From: JAAXPZ01 sp965215705
Lineage (GTDB): Bacteria; Campylobacterota; Campylobacteria; Campylobacterales; Sulfurovaceae
Direction: 5' to 3'
Assembly (NCBI GenBank): GCA_965215705.1
Contig: CBDCEE010000003.1
Span: 1-64,000, forward strand
DNA: 64,000 nt
Positions 33,834 through 42,255 of the stretch are shown piece by piece. Each line of letters opens with the position of its first letter. The first letter of the stretch is position 1. Under the pieces are notes generated by a model that saw nothing but the letters and a program-made list of their open reading frames with translations, was not told the origin of the DNA and ran no database searches. Made by a program: the position numbers and the translations under genes.

Positions 33834-34037
33834 TTCAGCTTTTTCAAATAAAAATCTTTCGTGATAATATTCATTGGATTATCAATTTTTTTTAAAAATT
33901 AGGCATTGTCGTAACCTATTTAAAATCAATATCTTAACTAATTGTTTTGTCTATTATTATCTAATATCATTTTATCTCAATTTTGAAGACAGATTAAATA
34001 TTCATAAATCCAAACAAAACATCCAAAAGGAACCCAC
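33834..34037. other. AT-rich gap after tRNA-Leu
   Basis: About 200 bp of strongly AT-rich sequence without a gene. A weak ribosome site (AAAAGGA) precedes the next gene at 34038. No terminator, repeat or clear promoter is recognised. Confidence 0.5.
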
Positions 34038-34250
34038 ATGAAACCCAAAAAAGGCATCTACCGCCACTACAAAGGGAATGAATACGAAGTGATCGCCCTC
34101 GCACAGCACTCTGAGACTGAGGAGGAGATGGTGGTGTATCGGGCTCTGTATGGTGCGTATGGGGTATGGGTGCGTCCGTTGGAGATGTTTGTTGAAGAGC
34201 TAGATAGGGATGGTGTCAAGGTACCTCGATTTCAGTTTTTGTATGCGTAG
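34038..34250 (+). CDS. DUF1653 protein
   Basis: A 70-residue protein matching DUF1653: GIYRHYKGNEYEVIALAQHSET, then VVYRALYGAYGVWVRPLEMF, the whole length of the family's single domain. These are small soluble beta-rich proteins of unknown function, widespread in proteobacteria. It converges with the CPXCG-type gene, with only 2 bp between stops. Confidence 0.85.
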   Translation: MKPKKGIYRHYKGNEYEVIALAQHSETEEEMVVYRALYGAYGVWVRPLEMFVEELDRDGVKVPRFQFLYA

Positions 34251-34252
34251 GG

Positions 34253-34435
34253 TTAGATGCCTTCCATCTTTCTAGCTTCAAACTGTACCAATCTCTCTCC
34301 TGTAAATCTAAAGCTCAGCTCGATCGGGCGGCAGCAGACTTCACAATCCTCTATATACGCACTCTCCTCTTCGCTACTGTCTAGTATCATGGATATCTGT
34401 TCCCAGCAGTAGGGACAGGTAAAAAAATGTTCCAT
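34253..34435 (-). CDS. CPXCG motif cysteine-rich protein
   Basis: A 60-residue protein with two metal-binding pairs: CPYCWEQ near the N-terminus and CEVCCRPIEL in the middle, the pattern of the small CPXCG zinc-ribbon family, here with Trp in place of the usual Gly of the motif. Function unknown. It begins immediately after (0 bp gap) the leftward AEC transporter gene, so the two are co-transcribed. Confidence 0.8.
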   Translation of the reverse strand: MEHFFTCPYCWEQISMILDSSEEESAYIEDCEVCCRPIELSFRFTGERLVQFEARKMEGI

Positions 34436-35347
34436 TTAGAGTACATCTTTGATGAGATAAAACCATAGTGGTAGCGTAACGAAACTGATGACAATCCCAT
34501 ACCCCAGAACCGAAGCGACAAAACGGCGTTCCAGTCCTGCCATGATCGCCAGCATAGAAGAGGAGACCATCGGTGCCATCCCTGCCTCGAAGATCGAGAC
34601 CTCTGCCGAGAGGCTTTTTAGGGAGAGCATATGAAAAAGGATGAGCAGCAGGAGTGGGGTGAGGATCAGCTTGATCAGTAGTCCCCATGTCAGCGGTGCC
34701 CACTCTCCTGCGGCAAGCCGTAGCTTGAGATGTAGACCGATCGACAGTAGGGCAGCGGGGGTAAGCGTGGCTGCGAGAGTCTCCAACGGTGGCATGAGCC
34801 ATTGTGGCGGTAGCGATGCATCGATACTCAGTGCCAGGACTAGAGCGATAAAAGAGGGGAAGGTAAGGATACGGTAGAGGATCTTGCCCAGTGTGGCTTC
34901 CTGCGTGCTGTAGAGTGAGAGGATCACGATCCCGGCAGTGGAGAGGATCAGGAAGGAGCCCAGCTGATCATAGACGATGGCATAGGGGATACCATTCTCA
35001 CCAAAAAAGGCCTTGGTAAAAGGGATACCCAAGAACGAAGTATTGCCAAAGGGGATCAGCATCAGCAGTGCTCCGGTGATACTACGGCTCCAGCCTAGCA
35101 GTCTGGAGAGGATCAGTATCGCTATGACAGAGAGTAGGAAGAGCCCCCATGCACTGGCGATAGGCAGGATAAACCTGCTGTCTATAGTGAGATCGACCAT
35201 CGTGACAAAGACCAATGCAGGCAGAGAGAGATAGATCACGAAACGGTTGAAACGATCTGCCCACAGTAGCTGTCCGTACTCAGAAAGTACCCGCTGTGCG
35301 AGATAACCCAGGAGCAAAAAGAGCAACAGTATCAGTACAGTATTCAC
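34436..35347 (-). CDS. AEC family transporter
   Basis: A 303-residue membrane protein with about ten hydrophobic segments, of the auxin efflux carrier family. It has LGYLAQRVLSEYGQLLW, SLPALVFVTMVDL, GNTSFLGIPFTKAFFGENG in the middle and MAPMVSSSMLAIMAGLE near the end. The family includes malate/auxin-like exporters; substrate unknown. GTG 35347 is chosen (AAGGA 8 bases upstream, typical N-terminus) over a longer frame that would overlap the divergent gene at 35408. Confidence 0.85.
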   Translation of the reverse strand: MNTVLILLLFLLLGYLAQRVLSEYGQLLWADRFNRFVIYLSLPALVFVTMVDLTIDSRFILPIASAWGLFLLSVIAILILSRLLGWSRSITGALLMLIPFGNTSFLGIPFTKAFFGENGIPYAIVYDQLGSFLILSTAGIVILSLYSTQEATLGKILYRILTFPSFIALVLALSIDASLPPQWLMPPLETLAATLTPAALLSIGLHLKLRLAAGEWAPLTWGLLIKLILTPLLLLILFHMLSLKSLSAEVSIFEAGMAPMVSSSMLAIMAGLERRFVASVLGYGIVISFVTLPLWFYLIKDVL

Positions 35348-35407
35348 AACGCTGTTCCTTTTTTTGGATTTATAGGAAGTATAGACAAATCTGGGTAAAA
35401 TTCTACC

Positions 35408-35626
35408 ATGAAAGAGACGATTAACTTCACATTGAAACCCGGAACCATTGAGAATCTTCAGGCATACAGTGAGATACTGGATAAAGAGATCAGCACAGTG
35501 ATGGAAGAGGCGCTGGAGGCCTATTTTGCAGAGACGCAAAAAAGGCTTCTGGATAAAAATACAGCGGATGAGAATGCGATGACCAATCTGGACTACGATG
35601 AGTTTTGGGATGGGGTGGAACTCTGA
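35408..35626 (+). CDS. Small ribbon-helix-helix-like protein
   Basis: A 72-residue acidic protein. The N-terminus (ETINFTLKPGTIENLQAYSE, then KEISTVMEEALEAYFA) resembles a ribbon-helix-helix DNA-binding fold as in small antitoxins and CopG-type regulators, with an acidic C-terminal tail. No toxin gene is adjacent, so an antitoxin role is not supported; it could be an orphan regulator. Divergent from the AEC transporter gene. Confidence 0.55.
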   Translation: MKETINFTLKPGTIENLQAYSEILDKEISTVMEEALEAYFAETQKRLLDKNTADENAMTNLDYDEFWDGVEL

Positions 35627-35711
35627 TCCTGTTTAAGATAATCAGCTATAATGACGGCTCAACAAATCTATGAACGAGCACAATTATTTTCTGTCAAAAG
35701 GACTTTTTTTT

Positions 35712-37043
35712 ATGAGGAGACTATGGGTACCGCTTTCATTGTTGTTGCTATTGCTGATCGTCTGTGGTTGGCAACATCGTAACAGTTTCAACCAGCCTAT
35801 GACCTATAGTATTATACAACACGATACACGCTATGATCTCAAAGGCACAGTTAAAAGTGAAGCCGAAGTAGACAAACTCATAGCCAGATTTTTAGAGTCA
35901 AAAAAGAGACTCACTACTACAGAAGTGAAGAAAAATGCACTGCTGGAGTCTAGAGGAAGTATCGCTGTAGTAGAAGCACTTCTGCCTCTTTTTGTCTCTC
36001 AGTATCAAGAGGGAAAGATCGTCTATCAAGATGGTACATTGATACTGTCTGGTAGGGTAGAAACGAAAGAGATAAAACAGCAGATACAGAGGATACTGGA
36101 TCGAGGAAACATCCCTACAAAAAATACTACCAGCGTGCAAAAATCTCAACCGATCAGCTTTACTATCAGACAGCAAAAGAGAAAATCGTATCGTCTGGAT
36201 GGCTCTTTTGCCAGCACTTCACAAAAAGAGAAGCTGATAGCACTTTTCCAGCAGACAAAAAATATGCTGGATGTCAGTCCGGGAGATATCGATCCTGCAC
36301 TGGTAGATAGACAAAAGATACTGGATAAACTGAAAAGCTTTATCCCTTTCTTTACTGAGAAGGTAAAGGGAGGTACCTTGCGTTATGAGGATGGAGTCCT
36401 CCATGTGGGCGGGAAGGTTATGTGGAAGAAGCGTATCGAAGAGATCGAGGAGATACTCTCAAAACTGGAGATAGAGAGCAAAAACAGTGTGATCCTCAAT
36501 ATCAAAGCGATCAAAGGAAGCAGAGCCAAGAGAAAAGCAAAAAAGATTGTCAAAGCACTCCAGAAACAGCGTGCAAAAAAAGAGGCGATCAAAAAAGCAG
36601 AACAAGAGGTCTCCGAAGATATAGTGGCCATGATGGATACCCAAAGTCCGCAGCCCAAAAAGAGTACAACGAACAGTAAAAAAGTCAGAAAGAATCTTAA
36701 TACACTGTTTGAGACTGAGAATATAGAGTTCAACATGACTCAGACGACCATGACACCTCTCGGACTGGGTACGGTAAGCAAGATCGCTGTGATCCTCAAA
36801 GCATATCCGGATGTAAAGATCGAGATCGCAGGGCATACGGACTCAGATGGAGATGATGCTTTCAATATGTTGCTTTCTCAAGGCAGGGTGAACAATGTCA
36901 AAAGGGCTTTGATGCAAGAGGGTATCGATAAAGATCGGATCAAAGCGGTAGGATATGGAGAGACCAAGCCTCTCGTACCCAATACCACAGAAGAGAATAA
37001 ACAGAAAAACCGCCGTGTTGAGATCATCGTGGTAGGAGAGTAG
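35712..37043 (+). CDS. OmpA family protein with two BON-like repeats
   Basis: A 443-residue envelope protein. A transmembrane anchor (WVPLSLLLLLLIVCGW) is followed by two related segments (about 30-140 and 150-260) that read like BON/OmpA-associated modules, a Lys-rich coiled-coil linker, and a C-terminal OmpA domain binding peptidoglycan (VKIEIAGHTDSDGDDAFN; LSQGRVNNVKRAL; KNRRVEIIV). ATG 35712 has AAAGGA about 10 bases upstream; an in-frame ATG at 35670 has none. The small gene at 37045 starts 1 base after the stop. Confidence 0.75.
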   Translation: MRRLWVPLSLLLLLLIVCGWQHRNSFNQPMTYSIIQHDTRYDLKGTVKSEAEVDKLIARFLESKKRLTTTEVKKNALLESRGSIAVVEALLPLFVSQYQEGKIVYQDGTLILSGRVETKEIKQQIQRILDRGNIPTKNTTSVQKSQPISFTIRQQKRKSYRLDGSFASTSQKEKLIALFQQTKNMLDVSPGDIDPALVDRQKILDKLKSFIPFFTEKVKGGTLRYEDGVLHVGGKVMWKKRIEEIEEILSKLEIESKNSVILNIKAIKGSRAKRKAKKIVKALQKQRAKKEAIKKAEQEVSEDIVAMMDTQSPQPKKSTTNSKKVRKNLNTLFETENIEFNMTQTTMTPLGLGTVSKIAVILKAYPDVKIEIAGHTDSDGDDAFNMLLSQGRVNNVKRALMQEGIDKDRIKAVGYGETKPLVPNTTEENKQKNRRVEIIVVGE

Positions 37044-37044
37044 T

Positions 37045-37158
37045 ATGACAGAGATTATTTCGGAATTGTCGGTCTGTTTGGTGTTGGCCTCTGCGTTGGG
37101 ACTCTGGATCGGGTTGATCGTAGGTGCATGCACCTCGCAGGAGAATATGCCACACTAG
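37045..37158 (+). CDS. 37-residue membrane peptide after the OmpA-like gene
   Basis: ATG 37045 opens a 37-codon frame one base after the OmpA-like stop. A strong TAGGAG site lies inside the end of that gene, 6 bases before the ATG. The product has one hydrophobic helix (LSVCLVLASALGLWIGLIVG) and a short polar tail. Spacing and ribosome site support real translation. No family is recognised. Confidence 0.5.
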   Translation: MTEIISELSVCLVLASALGLWIGLIVGACTSQENMPH

Positions 37159-37178
37159 CGGGCAGGAGCATAACAGTG

Positions 37179-40100
37179 CTACGCCTCTTTTTTGACCCGA
37201 TAGATCACTGCATACATGAGCGGCACATAGATCAGGTTGAGTAGTGTTGCCCATGCCACACCAAAGCCAAGAGCGATCGCCATAGGCTGTACGATCAGAG
37301 ACTGCCCACTGGCAAAGAACATGATCGTCATCAGTCCCAGTACCGTCGTGATAGAGGTGAGAAAGATCGGCCGCAAACGCATCTGTGCTTTTTCTACAAG
37401 CATAGGATAACTTTTCTCTTTTTTGATAAAGTCCAGCATGATCAATCCATCATTAACCACGACCCCAGCCAGTCCTATGAGTCCCATGACACCGATGAGT
37501 GTGAGGTTGAGCCCAAAGAGGTAGGTACCGATCAATGCACCGAGTATTGAGAGTGGTATCGTAGAGAGTACAATGAGTGGCAGTATGAGAGAGTTGAACA
37601 TCCAAACTAATGAGATAAAGATCAGGAATATCGCTATGACCGCAGCCCTGGTCATCTCAGTTTTGACCTGTCGATTTTCTTTCTCTTCTCCCTTGATGAT
37701 CACTTTGATACCCTCTTTTTCAAAGCCTTCCAGCGCAGGCTTGATACGCTTCATCACTTCACTAGGGAGGATACGCTGCTTGTCTACAGTGGCGACCACA
37801 GACCATATCCTCTCTCCCGCTTCTTTGTAGAGTTTGAGCATTCTTTTTTTGTAGATAAACTCTGCAATATCCTGTAAAAGGACACTTTTACTGCCATCGG
37901 GTGTCTCTAGCATGAGACTACTGATATCATAATCATGCTCTTTGGAAGGCTCTTCGACACGGATACGTATCAGTCCTTTTGTATCAAATATCTTCCCATA
38001 TTCTGCTTCCAGAAACAGTCCTCTGAGTGTGCTGACCAGGTTGGACTCATTAAATCCAAGTGTCTGCCCATAGCGGTTGATCTTGAATTTGAGCTCGAGA
38101 GGCCCCTCTTTGGCATTGTCACTGACCAGAGTTGTACCGTTAATATCGCTGAGCACTTTTTTGAGCTTTGTGATGGCATCAAACACCTTCTCATCCTTTG
38201 CTCCGGTAAAGCCTATCTCAATATCATTCTTGACGATACCGGTTTGCGGTACATAGGTACTGATCTCTTCAAAGACCTTTTTCCCCTCTTTGTCTTTCAT
38301 GTTTTGAAAAGCAGGGAGTACCTCTTTTTCGATTGCTTTGAGTACATCATGTGAATCCATCGTTCGGATCATATCACTGTCATCATACTCCAATGAGAGA
38401 TAGGGATTGATATACTTGTCAAAGAAGTTCTCCGGTTTTCTCTCATGGAGGTTGACAAAGATCTGAAAGAGATGCTCTCCTGACTCAAAGGTTTGGTCAG
38501 GATTGAACTTGATACCTGCGATAGAGGTGACAGAGGAGACATCCTTGGGGTTGATGGATTTGATGATTGCCTTTTCCAGTATGGAGAGTAGCTTTTCCGT
38601 ATCTTTCAGCCTGTTATCCACATCTACTTTGCCGCTGAGATAGACTTGGCTTGCATCAAAAGGAGGGAAAAGCTCAAATTTGAGGATCTTCATCATACCC
38701 ATTGTACCCAGTATGATACCGATGATGATCAGCAAGAGAGAGCTCTTCTTGAAACGTAGCATGCCATTCAAGACTGTACTGTAGCGTGCATTGAACCCAT
38801 CCCAGAAAGGACTTGGTTCATGGTGATCTATGGTTTTGCCCACAGTAAAGAACTCTTTGGCATGCAGGGGTAGAAAATAGAAGGCCTCAAACAGTGAACT
38901 AATCAATAAAATGGAGATCATTACAGGCAGTACTTTGACGAACATGCCCATCTGCCCACTCATGATCAGTAGTGGGAGAAAGGCGAACACCGTGGTCGCT
39001 GTTGCTGTGAGTACCGCAGGGAACATCTCTGCCGAGCCCTCGATAGCAGCTTCACGGGGCTTTTTCCCCATCTCCATATGCCTATAGATATTCTCCGCTA
39101 CAACGATAGCTTCATCCACCAGCATCCCCAGTGCGATCAGAGCGCCGAGCATGGTGAGCATATTCATACTGTATCCGAGCATCTCTGCGGCGATCAATGC
39201 AATAAAAAAGCTTGTGGGGATACCGATAGCTACCACAGTAGCGATACGCCAGTTGACACTCAAAAAGAGCGCCAAAAAGACCAGGATTAGACCAAATATG
39301 ATGTTTGTGGTGACTAGATTGATACGGTTTTTTATCCAGACAGAGGTATCTGTATACACATCAAAACTAAGTGTAGGATAGCTCTTTCGAAACGCAGGAA
39401 GCATGGATCTGATTTGCTTGCTCAATGCGATAGCATTGCCTTCTACCGTCTTGGTTGTGTTGATAGAGATGTTCTGCTTTCCATTGAAGTGAGAGATCTC
39501 TCGGGGGGTGCTGAGCCCAAAACTGACAGAGGCGACATCTCCCAGACGGATATGCCTTTGACCGATACTGAGTAGGGTATCTTCCAGTGTCTTGGCATCC
39601 TTGGCGCCATTGACAGTAGAGAGGTAGATCAGTTGACCCTTTTGTTTGATCGTACCTGCGGGATAGATGGAGCTGAGTGTACTGATAGCCTGATAAAACT
39701 GTGCTTTAGGGAGTTGATAGGCCTTCAGCTTCTCCTCATCTATCCTGATGCGCACTTCGTCATCAGCATCTCCCCGTATTTCTATAGTGTTGAGTGCTTT
39801 AATATTTCCCAATTTACTTTTGAGTGCATCTGCTGCATCGAGCAGATGCGACTTGGGTGTATCACCTGAGATAGCGATCAAGAGCAGGGGGAAGTTATAG
39901 ATCAGTATCTTGGCAGTAGGTTCATTCATATCAGCAGGGATATCTCTTTTGATGGTGCTAATCACATCTTTGACATCCCCGAGGACTAGCTGGTTGTCTG
40001 TCCCGGACTTGATGTCTGCAATGATTGCAAAGCTTCCATTCTGTATGACTGTCTCCACATTGCTCAGATCGTTGACACTCTTGAGTCCATCTTCCAGAGA

Positions 40101-40301
40101 TTTGACAGCCATTTTGTCCAGTACATCTGCACTGGCACCAACATAGCCTCCCCTAATAGAGATTTTGTCTAGTTCTGCAGGGGGAAAGATCTCTTTGGGG
40201 ATGCTTTTGTACGCAAAAAATGCCATCAGTAGCAGGAGCACAAAGAGTATGTGGTTTAGAATGGGGCGATCGATGGCAAACTTGATAAAACCTCTAATCA
40301 T
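37179..40301 (-). CDS. RND efflux transporter permease (AcrB/HAE1-like)
   Basis: A 1040-residue inner-membrane proton antiporter of the RND superfamily. N-terminal IDRPILNHILFVLLLLMAFFA, two porter regions, and two sets of transmembrane helices. The conserved acidic residues of TM4 are in ALGMLVDEAIVVAENIYRH (D...E). A second set at LIGLAGVVVNDGLIMLDFIKK marks TM10. It exports drugs, metals or lipids. ATG 40301 overlaps the ftsL stop (ATGATTAG). No periplasmic adaptor or outer membrane channel gene is adjacent, so partners must be encoded elsewhere. Confidence 0.93.
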   Translation of the reverse strand: MIRGFIKFAIDRPILNHILFVLLLLMAFFAYKSIPKEIFPPAELDKISIRGGYVGASADVLDKMAVKSLEDGLKSVNDLSNVETVIQNGSFAIIADIKSGTDNQLVLGDVKDVISTIKRDIPADMNEPTAKILIYNFPLLLIAISGDTPKSHLLDAADALKSKLGNIKALNTIEIRGDADDEVRIRIDEEKLKAYQLPKAQFYQAISTLSSIYPAGTIKQKGQLIYLSTVNGAKDAKTLEDTLLSIGQRHIRLGDVASVSFGLSTPREISHFNGKQNISINTTKTVEGNAIALSKQIRSMLPAFRKSYPTLSFDVYTDTSVWIKNRINLVTTNIIFGLILVFLALFLSVNWRIATVVAIGIPTSFFIALIAAEMLGYSMNMLTMLGALIALGMLVDEAIVVAENIYRHMEMGKKPREAAIEGSAEMFPAVLTATATTVFAFLPLLIMSGQMGMFVKVLPVMISILLISSLFEAFYFLPLHAKEFFTVGKTIDHHEPSPFWDGFNARYSTVLNGMLRFKKSSLLLIIIGIILGTMGMMKILKFELFPPFDASQVYLSGKVDVDNRLKDTEKLLSILEKAIIKSINPKDVSSVTSIAGIKFNPDQTFESGEHLFQIFVNLHERKPENFFDKYINPYLSLEYDDSDMIRTMDSHDVLKAIEKEVLPAFQNMKDKEGKKVFEEISTYVPQTGIVKNDIEIGFTGAKDEKVFDAITKLKKVLSDINGTTLVSDNAKEGPLELKFKINRYGQTLGFNESNLVSTLRGLFLEAEYGKIFDTKGLIRIRVEEPSKEHDYDISSLMLETPDGSKSVLLQDIAEFIYKKRMLKLYKEAGERIWSVVATVDKQRILPSEVMKRIKPALEGFEKEGIKVIIKGEEKENRQVKTEMTRAAVIAIFLIFISLVWMFNSLILPLIVLSTIPLSILGALIGTYLFGLNLTLIGVMGLIGLAGVVVNDGLIMLDFIKKEKSYPMLVEKAQMRLRPIFLTSITTVLGLMTIMFFASGQSLIVQPMAIALGFGVAWATLLNLIYVPLMYAVIYRVKKEA

Positions 40302-40590
40302 TGGGTGCCTCCTCTTCCTCAACATCGGTGATGTTCTTGTTTTCTTCCATGGAAAATATCGTATCCGTAATTTTATTTTTATATTTGAGTTGTTCTACAT
40401 TCATCTGTAAGATACTATGCTCCTCCTTGAGTGCTGCCACTTCTGCTTCGATGAGATTGATCTGTCTGCTCTCATGATAGATCTGGTTGCTGAGATAGAC
40501 TTTCATGAGTGCGAGGATCAGAATGATCACCATAGAGATGATCGCGATGGAGAGTACCCCCAGTGTGATTCCTTTTTCCTTATGCTTCAT
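40294..40590 (-). CDS. ftsL: Cell division protein FtsL-like
   Basis: A 98-residue bitopic protein: short basic cytoplasmic N-terminus, a transmembrane helix (VLSIAIISMVIILILALMKV), then a periplasmic coiled coil (INLIEAEVAALKEEHSILQM) and an acidic tail. Topology, size and position directly after rsmH (ATGA overlap) identify it as FtsL, part of the divisome FtsQLB complex. Sequence conservation of FtsL is low, so this is largely positional. Its stop overlaps the RND permease start. Confidence 0.75.
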   Translation of the reverse strand: MKHKEKGITLGVLSIAIISMVIILILALMKVYLSNQIYHESRQINLIEAEVAALKEEHSILQMNVEQLKYKNKITDTIFSMEENKNITDVEEEEAPND

Positions 40591-41516
40591 GACAGGGCTT
40601 CCTTGAATTGAAAAGATCTTAGTTTGGCACTTCTGCTTCGGGGGTTGCGTCTGAGCTCTTCTTTGTCAGCAATGATAGGTTTTCTTGTCAATACTTTTCC
40701 CAACGCATGTTTTTTCCCACAGGTGCATCGCAGGGCATGGGGGTCACAGATACAGGCCTTGCTCCATGTCTTAAAACGGTTCTTGACCAGTCGATCCTCC
40801 AGAGAGTGAAAGGTGATCAGAGAGATGATCGCTCCCGATGGCTGTAGCTTTGCCAGTGCATTCAGCAGACCCTCTATCTGACCCAGTTCATCATTGACCT
40901 CGATACGGATTGCCTGGAACATTAGGGTTGCAGGGTGTATTTTCCCTCCGCGATAGAGTACTTCTTTGGCGATCTGGCTGAGTGCTTTGCCACTCTCTAT
41001 CGGACTGCCTGTACGTACCCGAATAATCTCCTCTGCCAATCTCTCTGCCTGTGCTATCTCCCCATACTCTTTAAACAGATACGTTAACTTTTCCACACTG
41101 TATCCATTGACAACATCATAGGCAGTGAGTGGGGCACTTTGATCCATCCGCATGTCTAGTGTTTCACTCTCGAAAGAGAAGCCTCTTTCTATCTTGTCAA
41201 GCTGTAGTGAAGAGACACCAAAATCTGCCAAGATACCCACAAGTGGTCTTTCTGTAACCTGATCGATCGTTTGAGCAAAGGAGCCTTTGTAAAGGGTGTA
41301 TCGTTCACCAAACGGTGCTAATCTTTGATCTGAAAATGCCAAAGCTTCATCATCTCTGTCTATACCGACGATAGAGATATGATCCAGACTTTCGAGCAGA
41401 GCAGCACTGTGCCCTGCATATCCGAGGGTACAGTCTATAATGTATCCATCACTACAGTGTTCAAAACTTTCCAGTACGGCATCCAGCAATACCGGTATGT
41501 GTGGAGAATGTGCCAT
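40587..41516 (-). CDS. rsmH: 16S rRNA (cytosine1402-N4)-methyltransferase
   Basis: A 309-residue RsmH (MraW) that methylates C1402 in the ribosomal P site. It has the conserved HIPVLLDAVLESF start, CTLGYAGHSAALL (SAM binding), GILADFGVSSLQLD, RGFSFESETLDMRMD and the C-terminal SLITFHSLEDRLVKNRF. First gene of a translationally coupled set rsmH-ftsL-RND permease. Its promoter lies in the 86-bp gap to the divergent aldolase gene. Confidence 0.97.
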   Translation of the reverse strand: MAHSPHIPVLLDAVLESFEHCSDGYIIDCTLGYAGHSAALLESLDHISIVGIDRDDEALAFSDQRLAPFGERYTLYKGSFAQTIDQVTERPLVGILADFGVSSLQLDKIERGFSFESETLDMRMDQSAPLTAYDVVNGYSVEKLTYLFKEYGEIAQAERLAEEIIRVRTGSPIESGKALSQIAKEVLYRGGKIHPATLMFQAIRIEVNDELGQIEGLLNALAKLQPSGAIISLITFHSLEDRLVKNRFKTWSKACICDPHALRCTCGKKHALGKVLTRKPIIADKEELRRNPRSRSAKLRSFQFKEALS

Positions 41517-41569
41517 TTTTTACCTACCGCCTATCTTTAGAGGTACCCTAGTGGGTAATATTTATTTGG

Positions 41570-41575
41570 TATAAT
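41570..41575 (+). promoter_or_regulatory. -10 box of the class II aldolase gene
   Basis: TATAAT 28 bp upstream of the GTG start at 41603, with AAAGGA as the ribosome site. Confidence 0.5.
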
Positions 41576-41602
41576 ACCCAAAATAGTCCCAAAGGATAAT
41601 AA

Positions 41603-42178
41603 GTGACCAATAAACATCTTCTTGAAGAGATACAGAGTGTTTCACTTTCGATGTTTCGTAAGAATTTTTTTGGTGTCTATCACGGCTCTATGTCAGCCCG
41701 TACATCAGCCAACACATTTGTGATCAATAAAAAAGAGGCGATCTTTGATGAGATCTCTGAGAATTCATTGATACATCTTGATGTCACTAAGCGGGATTAT
41801 CGATGGAATATTTCTAGTATGGATACCGTGATCCATGAGCAGATGTATCAAGAAATGCCTCAGGCAAAATATATTTGTTATACCATGCCTCCTCATGCTA
41901 CAGCCTACTCTTTGAGTCATGCGAAGCTCTCTCCACGTGATTATTTTGGTGATCTTAATATCGGTGAGATCGTGATCTATGATCCGGGTAGTTTCAGCGA
42001 CTGGTATGATCGTGCTCCTTATGAGATCACCAACTTTTTTAAGCAGAGCGACTGTCAACTAATGCTGATTAAAGGCTATGGACTCTTTGCCTATGACAGA
42101 GATATGATAGAGATGGCAAAAAAGATCGCACTTTTGGAAAATAGTGCCAGACTGTTGATGTTGAATAGTTTGGCATGA
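41603..42178 (+). CDS. Class II aldolase/adducin family protein
   Basis: A 191-residue protein of the class II aldolase fold: FFGVYHGSMSARTSANTFVI (phosphate-binding region), and YTMPPHATAYSL in the position of the metal-binding His pair, of which only one His remains. GYGLFAYDRD matches the C-terminal GHG-like motif, but a Tyr replaces the third metal His. With metal ligands lacking, catalytic activity is doubtful; it may be a degenerate or non-enzymatic member. The start is GTG 41603. Position between rsmH and the Sel1 gene gives no further clue. Confidence 0.75.
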   Translation: MTNKHLLEEIQSVSLSMFRKNFFGVYHGSMSARTSANTFVINKKEAIFDEISENSLIHLDVTKRDYRWNISSMDTVIHEQMYQEMPQAKYICYTMPPHATAYSLSHAKLSPRDYFGDLNIGEIVIYDPGSFSDWYDRAPYEITNFFKQSDCQLMLIKGYGLFAYDRDMIEMAKKIALLENSARLLMLNSLA

Positions 42179-42255
42179 TATCTGCCTAACTTTCAGCCTA
42201 TATTGCTATCATTAGATAGATAATTTTAGATGTACAAATGATGTATGGAGATTAA

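Noticed and set aside
35348..35539. Longer N-terminus for the AEC transporter
   Set aside because: The extra 64 residues are not membrane-like, overlap the divergent gene at 35408, and GTG 35347 has a good ribosome site.
35408..35626. Toxin-antitoxin pair around the ribbon-helix-helix-like gene
   Set aside because: The next rightward gene is an OmpA-like protein and the divergent one a transporter; no toxin-like gene is adjacent.
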